From Pseudonocardia sp. CNS-004 (GTDB taxonomy: Bacteria; Actinomycetota; Actinomycetes; Mycobacteriales; Pseudonocardiaceae): a stretch of 64,000 nucleotides of DNA. The translations under genes were made by a program, and so were the position numbers. Shown in pieces: positions 25,967 through 34,093 of the stretch (within the stretch, counting starts at the first letter, position 1; each line of letters begins with the position of its first letter). The notes beneath the pieces were generated by a model. It did not search any database. It was given only the letters and a program-made list of their open reading frames with translations, and was not told where the DNA came from. Location: assembly GCA_001942185.1 (NCBI GenBank), contig MKJV01000079.1:248001-312000 (forward strand), in the 5' to 3' direction.

Positions 25967-26062
25967 AATGTGTTCGAGAAGCGCCCACGTGGGCCGCTGA
26001 CATCAGCGATTCAGCACGTCCCGGTGCCCTGGGCGGCCCGCTCCGCGCTTCTCGAACACATT
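25967..26062. repeat. 96-bp element with 18-bp perfect terminal inverted repeats
   Basis: AATGTGTTCGAGAAGCGC (25967-25984) is repeated perfectly inverted at 26045-26062. The interior includes the palindrome GCCCACGTGGGC (25982-25993) and a GGGCCGC/GCGGCCC pair. It ends 3 bases before the mca stop and lies upstream of the small membrane gene. It is MITE-like in form; no target duplication is obvious. It may also act as a hairpin between mca and the next gene. Confidence 0.75.
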
Positions 26063-26064
26063 CG

Positions 26065-26979
26065 TCAAACCGCCGGGCGCACCGCCACGGGGGCGCGGAT
26101 GCCCGCGAACAGGTCGTCCTCCGGAAGCGGCGAGTCGACGAGGCTGCGGACGAGCTCGTAGTCCTCCGTGGGCCAGACCTCGCGCTGGATCTCCAGCGGG
26201 ACGAAGAACCACCGGCTGCCGGGGTCGATCTGGGTCGCGTGGGCGAGCAGGGCCTTGTCGCGGACCTCGAACCACTCGCCGCACGGCACCCGGGTGGTGA
26301 CCCGCTCGCTCGGGTCGCGCCGGTCGGCGGGCCAGTTCTTCAGCCACTCCTCGTACGGCGACTCCAGCCCACGCGCCAGCAGCGCCTCCTGGAACAGCTC
26401 CATCCGCTTCTTGGAGAAGCCGTGGGAGTAGTACATCTTCAGCGGCTGCCACGGGGCCCCCGCGTCCGGGAACCGGTCGGGGTCGCCCGCCGCCTCGAAC
26501 GCCGCCACGGAGATCTCGTGGCAGCGGATGTGGTCGGGGTGGGGGTAGCCGCCGTTCTCGTCGTAGGTGACCAGCACGTGCGGCCGGAACTCGCGGACGA
26601 CCCGGACCAGGCGTTCGGTGGCGACGTCGAGCGGCTGCGTGGCGAAGCAGCCCTTGGGCAGCGGCGGCTTGGGGTCGCCCTCGGGGAGGCCGGAGTCGAC
26701 GAAGCCGAGCCACCGGTGCTGCACGCCGAGGATCTCGGCGGCGCGCGCCATCTCGGCGCGCCGGACCTCGGCCATGTTCTCGAGCACCTCGGGACGGTCC
26801 ATGGCCGGGTTGAGAATGCTCCCGGCCTCACCCCCGGTGCACGTGACGACCATGACCTCGTGGCCCTCCGCCACGTAGCGGGCCGTGGTGGCCGCGCCCT
26901 TGCTGGACTCGTCGTCGGGGTGCGCGTGCACCGTCATGAGACGCAGCGGGCCGTCGCTGCTCTGGTGTATCGAGGACAT
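26065..26979 (-). CDS. mca: Mycothiol S-conjugate amidase
   Basis: Zinc enzyme that cleaves mycothiol S-conjugates during detoxification; this marks the organism as a mycothiol-making actinobacterium. The PIG-L/LmbE fold metal ligands are seen in [20 protein letters not shown] and in [16 protein letters not shown], with [20 protein letters not shown] and [11 protein letters not shown] as further family marks. About 304 residues from ATG 26979; a longer start at 27033 is possible but adds residues the family lacks. The frame is intact. Confidence 0.94.
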   Translation of the reverse strand: MSSIHQSSDGPLRLMTVHAHPDDESSKGAATTARYVAEGHEVMVVTCTGGEAGSILNPAMDRPEVLENMAEVRRAEMARAAEILGVQHRWLGFVDSGLPEGDPKPPLPKGCFATQPLDVATERLVRVVREFRPHVLVTYDENGGYPHPDHIRCHEISVAAFEAAGDPDRFPDAGAPWQPLKMYYSHGFSKKRMELFQEALLARGLESPYEEWLKNWPADRRDPSERVTTRVPCGEWFEVRDKALLAHATQIDPGSRWFFVPLEIQREVWPTEDYELVRSLVDSPLPEDDLFAGIRAPVAVRPAV

Positions 26980-27503
26980 GGGTACGGCCGCGTTCCTTCC
27001 AACTCGGGCCCCGGGTGGAAGGGCCTGCATCACGTGAGGTCGGGATGTCGATGCTCGCAGACACGCCCGACCTTTCTTACAACGCGACCGGGTCCCCGCG
27101 CCTTCCCCACCCGGTGGTCACCGTCGGTGTCCGGATGGTTCCATCGGCCGAACGGGGGAGCCCGATCGCCATGGCACTCGCGCTCACTCTCCGAGATCGC
27201 TACGATGAGCGGTCCTCCGGCGACCGAACGGTGCAACGCTCCCTCGCACAGCACCACGAAAGACGTCTTGACCAGCAAAGATGCGGGTAGCGGGAACTTC
27301 GGGGAGGCGCCAACCGTTCGTCGAAAGGCTGCGACGAACGGCACGCCCCGTGTTACCGTTGACGCCACACGGCCCGCAGGCGGGTCGTGTTTTTCCTTAC
27401 TCGGGGCTTTGCCGCCCTCGAACCGGGCCGCCCTCAGGGGCGGTCGTGGCCGCGGGCGAAGTGGTCCGTGAGTCACATGGACCCTGGACAGGCTGGAGGA
27501 GTG
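26980..27503. other. 524-base spacer between mca and greA
   Basis: Divergent promoter region. In mycobacteria a small DUF4307 membrane gene lies here; I find no such frame on either strand. The only distinct structure is a terminator-like hairpin at 27367-27396. The mca start is preceded by GGAAGG, and the greA start by GGAGGA. Confidence 0.5.
27367..27396 (+). terminator. Intrinsic-terminator-like hairpin upstream of greA
   Basis: ACACGGCCCGC (27367-27377) pairs with GCGGGTCGTGT (27380-27390), with one G-U pair, and is followed by TTTTT. It lies about 110 bases upstream of greA with no gene before it on that strand, so it could be a leader attenuator or the end of a short RNA. Confidence 0.55.
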
Positions 27504-27998
27504 ATGACCGTGACGGACACCCAGGCGACCTGGCTCACCCAGGATGCCTACGACCGGCTCAAGCAGGAACTCGACGAGCTGATCGCGAACCGCCCCGTCA
27601 TCGCTGCCGAGATCAACGCTCGCCGCGAGGAAGGCGACCTCAAGGAGAACGGTGGCTACCACGCCGCGCGCGAGGAGCAGGGCCAGCAGGAAGGCCGCAT
27701 CCGCCAGCTGCAGGAGCTGCTGCGCACCGCGAAGGTCGGCGAGACGCCCACCGACTCCGACACGGCCGCTCCCGGCATGGTGCTGAAGATCCGCTACGAA
27801 GGCGACGACGACACCGAGACGGTGCTGCTCGGCTCCCGCGAGGAGGGCAACCGCGCCGACCTGGAGGTCGTGTCGCCGAACAGCCCGCTCGGCGCCGCTC
27901 TCCTGGGCGCCCACCCGGGCGACACGCGCGCCTACCAGCTGCCCGACGGCGGCAGCATGGAGGTCACTCTGGTCTCCGCCGAGCCGTTCCGCGCCTGA
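27504..27998 (+). CDS. greA: Transcription elongation factor GreA
   Basis: Rescues backtracked RNA polymerase by stimulating transcript cleavage. The N-terminal coiled coil carries the acidic tip in [19 protein letters not shown] (residues 46-64), and a C-terminal FKBP-like domain follows ([20 protein letters not shown]). The length of 164 residues is normal for actinobacteria. ATG 27504 was chosen just after GGAGGA; GTG 27501 is the alternative. A strong hairpin ends the transcript. Confidence 0.95.
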   Translation: MTVTDTQATWLTQDAYDRLKQELDELIANRPVIAAEINARREEGDLKENGGYHAAREEQGQQEGRIRQLQELLRTAKVGETPTDSDTAAPGMVLKIRYEGDDDTETVLLGSREEGNRADLEVVSPNSPLGAALLGAHPGDTRAYQLPDGGSMEVTLVSAEPFRA

Positions 27999-28017
27999 CG
28001 CCTCGTCGGTCGTGATC

Positions 28018-28056
28018 CCGGCCCGTGAGCGGTGCACGTCGCCGCTCACGGGCCGG
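28018..28056. terminator. Hairpin between greA and threonine ammonia-lyase
   Basis: CCGGCCCGTGAGCGG (28018-28032) pairs perfectly over 15 bp with 28042-28056. It lies between the converging ends of greA (27998) and the threonine ammonia-lyase gene (28075) and can serve both. No long U-tract is present. Confidence 0.75.
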
Positions 28057-28074
28057 CGGCGTTCTCCGGGCCGT

Positions 28075-29301
28075 TCAGCCGACGTCGTGCACGGCGTACC
28101 CGGCGTCGCGCAGGGCCCCCACCACCTCGGCGCAGTGCTCGGGCCCCTGGTCTCCATCGACACCGCGATCTCCACGTCGCCGAGCGGGCTGCCGGTGACG
28201 CGGGAGTGCGACACGTCGAGCACGTTCGCCCCCAGCGACCCACGAGCGCGAGCAGCTCGGCCAGCGCGCCGGGCCGGTCGCCCACCCGCACGCGCAGCGA
28301 CAGGTAGCGGGCCGCGGCCGCCATCCCGTGCTCGATCACGTGCAGGAGCACCAGGGGGTCGACGTTCCCGCCCGAGAGCACCGCCACGGCCGGGGTCCCG
28401 TACCGGTCGGGCTGTGCCATCAGCGCCGCCACTGCCGCCGCTCCGGCCGGCTCCACCAGGAGCTTCGCCCGTTCGAGGCAGTGCAGGAGTGCGCGCGACA
28501 GCGCGTCCTCCCCCACCGTCACGATCTCGTCGACGAGCGCGGCGACCTGCGGGTAGGTCACGTCGCCCGGCCTGCCGACCGCGATGCCGTCGGCCACGGT
28601 CCGCATGCGTTCGAGGGAGCGCGGGCCGCCCGCGGCGAGCGACGGCGGCCACGCGGCGGCCCCCTCGGCCTGCACGCCCACCACGGTCACATCGGGCCGC
28701 TGCCCCTTGACGGCCGCCGCGATCCCGCCGACGAGCCCGCCACCGCCGGTGCAGACGAGCACCGTGCGGACGTCCGGTACCTGCTCCAGCACCTCGAGCC
28801 CCACGGTGCCCTGCCCGGCGATCACGTCGCGGTGGTCGAACGGGTGCACGAACACCGCGCCGGTGCGCTCGGCGAACTCGGTGGCGGCCGCGATGCTGCC
28901 GTCGATCGTCTCGCCGACCAGGTGCACCTCCGCCCCGTACCCGCGGGTGGCACCGACCTTGGGGATCGCGGCCCGCTCGGGCATGAAGACGGTGGCCCGG
29001 ATGCCGAGCATCTGCGCAGCCAGCGCCACACCCTGGGCGTGGTTGCCGGCGCTGGCGGCCACGACCCCACGGGCCCGCTCGGCGGCGTCCAGCCGGGCGA
29101 TCCGCGTGTACGCCCCCGGATCTTGAACGATCCGGTGCGCTGGAGGTTCTCGCACTTGAGCCACACCGGACCGCCGCACAGCTCGCTCAGAGCCCGTGCT
29201 CCGGCCATCGGGGTGGCCGACACCACACCGGTGAGCAGCTCCCGCGCCGCCCGGACATCGTCGACCCCGACCGGGGGAACAGCGGTATCCACGGCGTCCA
29301 T
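28075..29301 (-). CDS. ilvA: Threonine ammonia-lyase with ACT domain (three frameshifts)
   Basis: PLP enzyme converting threonine to 2-oxobutyrate, first step to isoleucine. Seen are the PLP lysine in QRTGSFKIRGAYTRIARLD, VVAASAGNHAQGVALAAQML, the phosphate loop VLVCTGGGGLVGGIAAAVKG and AVLSGGNVDPLVLLHVIEHG, then an ACT-type domain (GDRPGALAELLALVGSLGAN, then VLDVSHSRVTGSPLGDVEIA). The length of about 408 fits the shorter ilvA/tdcB form. Bases are missing near 29115, 28240 and 28145; corrected, it ends CAEVVGALRDAGYAVHDVG. ATG 29301 follows GAGGA. Confidence 0.88.
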
Positions 29302-29423
29302 GCGGGAATCCTCGCACCGGGTGAGCAACCACCACCGTCGAGGCACGGTGCGACCGCGCCCGGTAACCTCGGAGGTGAGATGGCGGTGAGCCACGCGGGC
29401 CACCGCTTTCGGGGGAGGTCGGG

Positions 29424-29651
29424 ATGACACGGCTGCGGGCGATCGCTCCGCTGCTCGTGGCCGCGGTGCTCACCGCGATCGCGGTGTTCACGGTCAAGAG
29501 CGCCGGGTGCGACGACCCCGGACGCTACGAGCTGGTGGCAGGCGGCTACCAGCTGGTGGGCGGCTGTATCGCGCCCGGTGACCTCGTGGTGCCGGAGCCG
29601 GCCCCGGTCGCCCCGCTGCCCCCGTCGGGCACGGCCCCCGCGAAGGGCTGA
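29424..29651 (+). CDS. Small exported or membrane-anchored protein
   Basis: A 75-residue protein with an N-terminal hydrophobic helix (IAPLLVAAVLTAIAVFTV, residues 7-24), a short outer domain with two cysteines (SAGCDDPGRYELVAGGYQLV, then GGCIAPGDLVVP) that may pair, and a Pro-rich tail. Function unknown. ATG 29424 follows GGGGGAGG. It is divergent from the threonine ammonia-lyase and converges on metB across a palindromic repeat. Confidence 0.65.
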   Translation: MTRLRAIAPLLVAAVLTAIAVFTVKSAGCDDPGRYELVAGGYQLVGGCIAPGDLVVPEPAPVAPLPPSGTAPAKG

Positions 29652-29676
29652 CGCCCGCGGAGCACACGCACCACTC

Positions 29677-29756
29677 TCGACGATCGACGGGCACACGATC
29701 GGCGGAAGTGGTGCCAGAACGTCATATCCGGCGCTCTCCCACCACTTCCGGTGATC
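29677..29756. repeat. GGAAGTGGT palindromic repeat family, copy 1
   Basis: GATCGGCGGAAGTGGT (29697-29712) pairs with ACCACTTCCGGTGATC (29741-29756) at 14 of 16 positions. The element, including the flank CGACGATCGACG and the loop CATATCCGGCGC, recurs reversed at 51160-51239. It sits between converging genes (small exported protein and metB). Confidence 0.75.
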
Positions 29757-29794
29757 GCACCTGCGCCGTGCCGTTCGGTCCGCTCACCGGCGGT

Positions 29795-30943
29795 TCAGGA
29801 GGCGGCGGCGCCCAGCGCCTGCCGCAGGTCCTCCGCCAGATCCTCGACGTCCTCGATGCCCACGGACAGCCGCACCAGGTCGCCGGGCACCTCGAGCGCC
29901 GAACCGGCCACCGAGGCGTGCGTCATCGCACCGGGGTGCTCGATCAGCGACTCGACGCCGCCGAGCGACTCGGCGAGCGTGAAGATCTTCGTGGCCGCGC
30001 ACACCCGCAGCGCCGCCTCCCGCCCGCCTGCCACCGAGAACGACACCATCCCGCCGAAGCGGCGCATCTGCTTGGCGGCCACCTCGTGGCCGGGGTGCTC
30101 GGCGAGGCCCGGGTAGAACACGCGGGTGACGGCCGGGTGGGCCACCAGCAGCTCGGCGATCCGCTCTGCGTTGTCGCTGTGGCGTTCCATCCGCACGGCG
30201 AGGGTCTTCGCGCCGCGGAGCGTGAGCCAGGCGTCGAACGGGCCCGGCACCGACCCGACCGCGTTCTGGGTGAACCGCAGCGCCTCGGCGAGCTCGTCGT
30301 CGCTCGTGACGAGCGCGCCGCCGACCACGTCGGAGTGCCCGCCGACGTACTTGGTGGTGGAGTGCAGCACCACGTCTGCCCCGAGGGCGAGCGGCTGCTG
30401 CAGGTAGGGCGAGGCGAACGTGTTGTCGACGACGAGGCGGGCGCCCGCCGTCCGCGCGACCTCGGCCACCGCGGCGATGTCGGCGATCCCGAGCAGCGGG
30501 TTGGTGGGCGTCTCGCACCACACCGCCCGCGTGGTGGGCCGCACCGCGGCGCGCAGCGCGGCGACGTCGCCGAGGTCGACCGGCGTGTACTCCACACCCC
30601 ACCGCGACAGCACCTTGTCGACCAGCCGGAACGTGCCGCCGTACGCGTCGTGCGGGATGACGAGGTGGTCACCCGGCTTCAGCAGCACCCGGAGCAGCAC
30701 GTCGGAGGCACCCATCCCGGAGCCGAACGCGACGGCGTGCCGCCCGCCCTCCAGCGCAGCCAGGCACTCCTGCAGCGCGGTGCGGGTGGGGTTGGCGCTG
30801 CGCGAGTACTCGTAGCCTGCCCGCAGGCCGCCCACCCCGTCCTGGGCGAACGTGGACGACGCGTGGATCGGCGGGATCACCGCCCCCGTGGTGGGGTCCG
30901 GTTCCTGGCCGGCGTGGATGGCGTTCGTGGAGAAGCCGCGCAT
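29795..30943 (-). CDS. metB: Cystathionine gamma-synthase
   Basis: PLP enzyme of the Cys/Met metabolism family. The 382-residue protein has the start RGFSTNAIHAGQEPDPTTGA, the tyrosine/arginine motif GYEYSRSANPTRTALQECLA, the PLP lysine in VVLHSTTKYVGGHSDVVGGA and the C-terminal SLGGVESLIEHPGAMTHASV. Assigned to metB from its place next to cbs, as in mycobacteria; cystathionine gamma-lyase activity is hard to exclude from sequence. The ArsR-like gene ends 10 bases upstream of its start, suggesting an operon. The frame is intact. Confidence 0.92.
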   Translation of the reverse strand: MRGFSTNAIHAGQEPDPTTGAVIPPIHASSTFAQDGVGGLRAGYEYSRSANPTRTALQECLAALEGGRHAVAFGSGMGASDVLLRVLLKPGDHLVIPHDAYGGTFRLVDKVLSRWGVEYTPVDLGDVAALRAAVRPTTRAVWCETPTNPLLGIADIAAVAEVARTAGARLVVDNTFASPYLQQPLALGADVVLHSTTKYVGGHSDVVGGALVTSDDELAEALRFTQNAVGSVPGPFDAWLTLRGAKTLAVRMERHSDNAERIAELLVAHPAVTRVFYPGLAEHPGHEVAAKQMRRFGGMVSFSVAGGREAALRVCAATKIFTLAESLGGVESLIEHPGAMTHASVAGSALEVPGDLVRLSVGIEDVEDLAEDLRQALGAAAS

Positions 30944-30952
30944 GGGCCCAAG

Positions 30953-31282
30953 CTACGCGCCGGTGACCGCCGGGAACTCGCGGGCCGCCGCGGCGGTGAG
31001 GAAGTCCACCAGTCCGGGGAACCGCGCGTCGAGCTCGGCGCGCCGCAGCCGGACCGACCGGTTGCGGCCCTGCACGTTCGTGCGGGTCAGCCCGGCCTCG
31101 CGCAGCACCTTGTAATGGTGCGACAGCGTCGATTTGTGCACCTCGACGTGCCAGGCCTCCGGCGTGCACGGGCGGGGCTCGCCGTCGAGGAGCTGGGCGA
31201 CCAGCCGCAACCGCACCGGGTCGGCGAGCGCCTGCAGCACGGCGACCAGCTCGCCAGGCCGCCGCAGATGCCTCCGAGTCAC
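30953..31282 (-). CDS. ArsR-family transcriptional regulator
   Basis: A 109-residue winged-helix protein. LVAVLQALADPVRLRLVAQL, then the recognition helix STLSHHYKVLREAGLTRTNV and the wing QGRNRSVRLRRAELDARFPG are clear. The single cysteine in EPRPCTPEAWHVE is not a metal-sensor pattern, so the signal may be an organic compound. It starts at GTG 31282, head to head and overlapping with the ankyrin gene, and ends 10 bases before metB. Control of metB or of sulfur amino-acid genes is inferred from this position. Confidence 0.85.
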   Translation of the reverse strand: MTRRHLRRPGELVAVLQALADPVRLRLVAQLLDGEPRPCTPEAWHVEVHKSTLSHHYKVLREAGLTRTNVQGRNRSVRLRRAELDARFPGLVDFLTAAAAREFPAVTGA

Positions 31283-31729
31283 GTGCCCCCGCTGCTGGTG
31301 CTGCTACGGCGCGCCACGGGTGCGGCCGTGCTCGCGGTCGCGCGTGGCGAGTCGACCACGCTCCCGGCCGCGCCGCCGCCGATGCCCGGCGTCCCCGGTG
31401 ACGACTCGGGCTGGCTGCTCGGCCAGTGCGCGCTGCTCGGACGGGTCGACGTCGTGCGGGCCCTACTGGACGCCGGTATGGACGTCGACACCCGCGGCTG
31501 GAGCGGCTTCACCCCACTCGCCCAGGCCGCGATGCACGGGCGCACCGAGGTCGTCCGGCTGCTGGTCGAACGCGGAGCGGACCTCGCCGACCACGCGTTC
31601 GACGAGGAGGGCCCGACGCCGTTGGACTGCGCGACCTGGGGCGAGCGGAACAACTGGGCGGCCGACGGCAACTACGCCGCCACGATCGCGCTCCTGACGG
31701 CGGCGGACGCCCCGACGAGCCATCCCTGA
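31268..31729 (+). CDS. Ankyrin-repeat protein
   Basis: A 153-residue protein with two clear ankyrin repeats: WLLGQCALLGRVDVVRALLD with AGMDVDTRGWSGFTPLAQAA, then MHGRTEVVRLLVERGADLAD with a partial third, ending DGNYAATIALLTAAD. Ankyrin repeats bind proteins; no partner is visible. The start is uncertain: ATG 31268 overlaps the 5' end of the ArsR gene by 15 bases, and GTG 31283 would avoid this. It converges on cbs across a hairpin. Confidence 0.8.
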   Translation: MPPSHVPPLLVLLRRATGAAVLAVARGESTTLPAAPPPMPGVPGDDSGWLLGQCALLGRVDVVRALLDAGMDVDTRGWSGFTPLAQAAMHGRTEVVRLLVERGADLADHAFDEEGPTPLDCATWGERNNWAADGNYAATIALLTAADAPTSHP

Positions 31730-31766
31730 AGAGGGTGCCCGCAGGCTCCGCTCGACCTCACCGACC

Positions 31767-31808
31767 CGTGAGTGGATACGAGTGCCAGAGCACTCGTATC
31801 CACTCACG
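31767..31808. terminator. 19-bp perfect hairpin between converging genes, copy 2
   Basis: CGTGAGTGGATACGAGTGC (31767-31785) pairs perfectly with 31790-31808 around CAGA. The stem is the same sequence as at 18071-18114; only the loop differs. It lies between the ends of the ankyrin gene (31729) and cbs (31824). Confidence 0.8.
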
Positions 31809-31823
31809 ACCGCCGGAGGCGGG

Positions 31824-33188
31824 TCAGCTCCCGAGGAACGCCAGCACGTCGGAGCGGGTGACCACACCCGCCGGCTTGCCGTCGACCAGCACCAGGGCGG
31901 CGTCGGCAGACGCGAACGCGGTCATCGCCGTATCGAGGGCTTCCCCGGCCCCGATCGTCGGGAGCGCCGCCGACATGTGCTTCTCCAGCCGGTCCGACAG
32001 CTGCGCGCGGCCGGTGAACAGCGCGTCGAGCAGGTCGCGCTCCACCACGGCCCCGGCCACCTCGGCGGCCATCACCGGCGGCTCGGCCCGCACCACCGGC
32101 ATCTGCGAGACGTGGAACTCCCGCAGGTAGTGGACGGCCTCGGCGACGGTCTCGTTCGGGTGGGCGTGCACGAGGTCGGGGATGGTGCCGTCCTTGCGCC
32201 GCAGCACGTCACCGACGGTGGCGCCCTCCGTGGGCGGGAGGAAGCCGTAGCTCGCCATCCACTTGTCGTTGAAGACCTTGCCCAGGTAACCGCGGCCGCC
32301 GTCGGGCAGGAGGACGACGACCACCGCGTCGGCGGGCAGCTCGCGCGCCACGCGCAGCGCGGCGACCGTGGCCATCCCGCACGAGCCGCCCACGAGCAGC
32401 GCCTCCTCGCGGGCGAGCCTGCGCGTCATGTCGAACGAGTCGGCGTCGGAGACCGCGACGATCCGGTCGCAGATCTCCTTGTCGTACGTGGTGGGCCAGA
32501 AGTCCTCGCCGACGCCCTCCACGAGGTAGGGCCGCCCGTTGCCACCGCTGTACACCGAGCCCTCCGGGTCGGCCCCGATCACCTGCACGCGGCCGCCGGA
32601 CACCTCCTTGAGGTAGCGGCCGGTGCCGCTGATCGTGCCGCCCGTGCCGATGCCCGCGACGAAGTGGGTGATGCGGCCGTCGGTCTGCTCCCACAGCTCC
32701 GGGCCGGTGGCCAGGTAGTGGGACTCCGGGTTCTCCTTGTTGGCGTACTGGTTGGGCTTCCACGCGCCGTCGATCTCGCTGACGAGCCGGTCGGAGACCT
32801 GGTAGTAGGAGTCGGGGTGGTCGGGCTCGACGGCCGTCGGGCACACGACGACCTCGGCGCCGTACGCGCGCAGCACGTTGCGCTTGTCCTCGCTGACCTT
32901 GTCCGGGCACACGAACACGCACTCGTAGCCCTTGCGCTGCGCGATCATCGCCAGGCCCACCCCGGTGTTGCCCGACGTCGGTTCGACGATCGTGCCGCCC
33001 GGCCGCAGCTCCCCGGACGCCTCGGCTGCCTCGACCATCCGCAGCGCGATGCGGTCCTTCACGCTGCCGCCCGGGTTGAAGTACTCGACCTTGGCGAGCA
33101 CGGGGGCGACGATCCCATCGGCAACCGCACCGAGCCGGACGAGGGGAGTGTTCCCGACCAGGTCGGCGACGTGCTCGACATAGCGCAT
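31824..33188 (-). CDS. cbs: Cystathionine beta-synthase
   Basis: PLP enzyme joining serine and homocysteine in reverse transsulfuration. A catalytic domain (residues 1-320) holds the PLP lysine in NPGGSVKDRIALRMVEAAE, VEPTSGNTGVGLAMIAQRKG and FVAGIGTGGTISGTGRYLKE, and a C-terminal CBS pair follows (VHYLREFHVSQMPVVRAEPP; ALVLVDGKPAGVVTRSDVLA). The length of 454 residues is as in mycobacteria. ATG 33188 chosen because upstream residues are not conserved in the family. With metB it gives a complete Hcy-Cys interconversion set. Confidence 0.95.
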   Translation of the reverse strand: MRYVEHVADLVGNTPLVRLGAVADGIVAPVLAKVEYFNPGGSVKDRIALRMVEAAEASGELRPGGTIVEPTSGNTGVGLAMIAQRKGYECVFVCPDKVSEDKRNVLRAYGAEVVVCPTAVEPDHPDSYYQVSDRLVSEIDGAWKPNQYANKENPESHYLATGPELWEQTDGRITHFVAGIGTGGTISGTGRYLKEVSGGRVQVIGADPEGSVYSGGNGRPYLVEGVGEDFWPTTYDKEICDRIVAVSDADSFDMTRRLAREEALLVGGSCGMATVAALRVARELPADAVVVVLLPDGGRGYLGKVFNDKWMASYGFLPPTEGATVGDVLRRKDGTIPDLVHAHPNETVAEAVHYLREFHVSQMPVVRAEPPVMAAEVAGAVVERDLLDALFTGRAQLSDRLEKHMSAALPTIGAGEALDTAMTAFASADAALVLVDGKPAGVVTRSDVLAFLGS

Positions 33189-33456
33189 GCCGCCAATCGT
33201 CGCACCCGGCCCGCGCGCCCAGCGGCCGAGGGACGCCCGGTCACGCGGGAAGATGGCCCGATCCACGCCGAACGCCGTGTTCGGCAGCCGAACGGCAGCA
33301 CAGAGGGCCGCGTACGGACTAGGGTTCGCCGACGAAGGGCCACCCGGACGAGGGCGTGTCGCCCGGACGACCCACAACACCTTCCCGAGCCCACACGCGG
33401 TCCGCTCGCCGCGTACCCCGATCGAACCGTTCCACGAAGCTGCAGGAGGGGCGCCG

Positions 33457-34074
33457 GTGTCAGCCACCGGGGACGAGGTGATCGGTGCCGACGATGCCGA
33501 CCGTGCCCGGTCGGCTCGTCGTGACGCCGAGCTCAACAGCCTCGCCGGGCTGGCCTCACGTGGTGACCAGCGCGCTCTCGAGCTCCTGCTCGCCCGGATC
33601 CGCCCCATGGTCGTGCAGTACTGCCGCGCGCGGATCGGGTCCGGCACGCTGGGCACGCAGTCCGCGGAGGACATCGCCCAGGACACCCTGATGGCCGTGG
33701 TCGGGGCGCTGCAGCGGTGGCAGCCGGACAAGCGGGTGATGGCCTTCATCTACGGCATCGCCAGCAACAAGGTGGTCGACGCCTACCGGGCAGCGGGCCG
33801 CGACCGGTCGGTTCCCTCCGAGACCGTCCCGGAGGAGCCGGACCTCGATCACGGCCCCGAGCAGGCCGCGCTCCACGGTGGCATGGTCGCCGAGCTGCGG
33901 AAGCTGCTCGACCAGCTCCCCGCGCAGCACCGCGAGATCCTGGTGCTGCGGGTGGCGCTCGGGATGACGGCGGTGGAGACGGCCGCCGCGGTGGGCTCGA
34001 CCTCCGGCGCGGTGCGGGTCACCCAGCACCGGGCGTTGACGAAGCTGCGCGAGCTCATCGAACGCCGCCCCTGA
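33457..34074 (+). CDS. shbA: RNA polymerase sigma factor ShbA-like
   Basis: An ECF-type sigma factor of about 205 residues. In Streptomyces ShbA drives transcription of the principal sigma gene hrdB. Region 2 reads LLLARIRPMVVQYCRARIGS and SAEDIAQDTLMAVVGALQRW with VMAFIYGIASNKVVDAYRAA, and region 4 reads LPAQHREILVLRVALGMTAV with GSTSGAVRVTQHRALTKLRE. The GTG at 33457 follows AGGAGGGG. A longer frame upstream to 33187 lacks family similarity. The frame is intact. Identification is by resemblance from memory. Confidence 0.82.
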   Translation: MSATGDEVIGADDADRARSARRDAELNSLAGLASRGDQRALELLLARIRPMVVQYCRARIGSGTLGTQSAEDIAQDTLMAVVGALQRWQPDKRVMAFIYGIASNKVVDAYRAAGRDRSVPSETVPEEPDLDHGPEQAALHGGMVAELRKLLDQLPAQHREILVLRVALGMTAVETAAAVGSTSGAVRVTQHRALTKLRELIERRP

Positions 34075-34093
34075 GGCCGTCGCCCGGGGCGCC

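Noticed and set aside
27015..27290. Possible DUF4307 gene expected between mca and greA
   Set aside because: No frame has a membrane helix or similarity; the spacer appears non-coding.
29708..31257. Long plus-strand open frame across metB and the ArsR gene
   Set aside because: It is the antisense shadow of metB and the ArsR gene, with His/Arg/Gly-rich composition; only its end from 31268 is a real (ankyrin) gene.
33187..33456. N-terminal extension of the ShbA-like sigma factor
   Set aside because: The extra 90 residues lack sigma features, and GTG 33457 has a good ribosome site.
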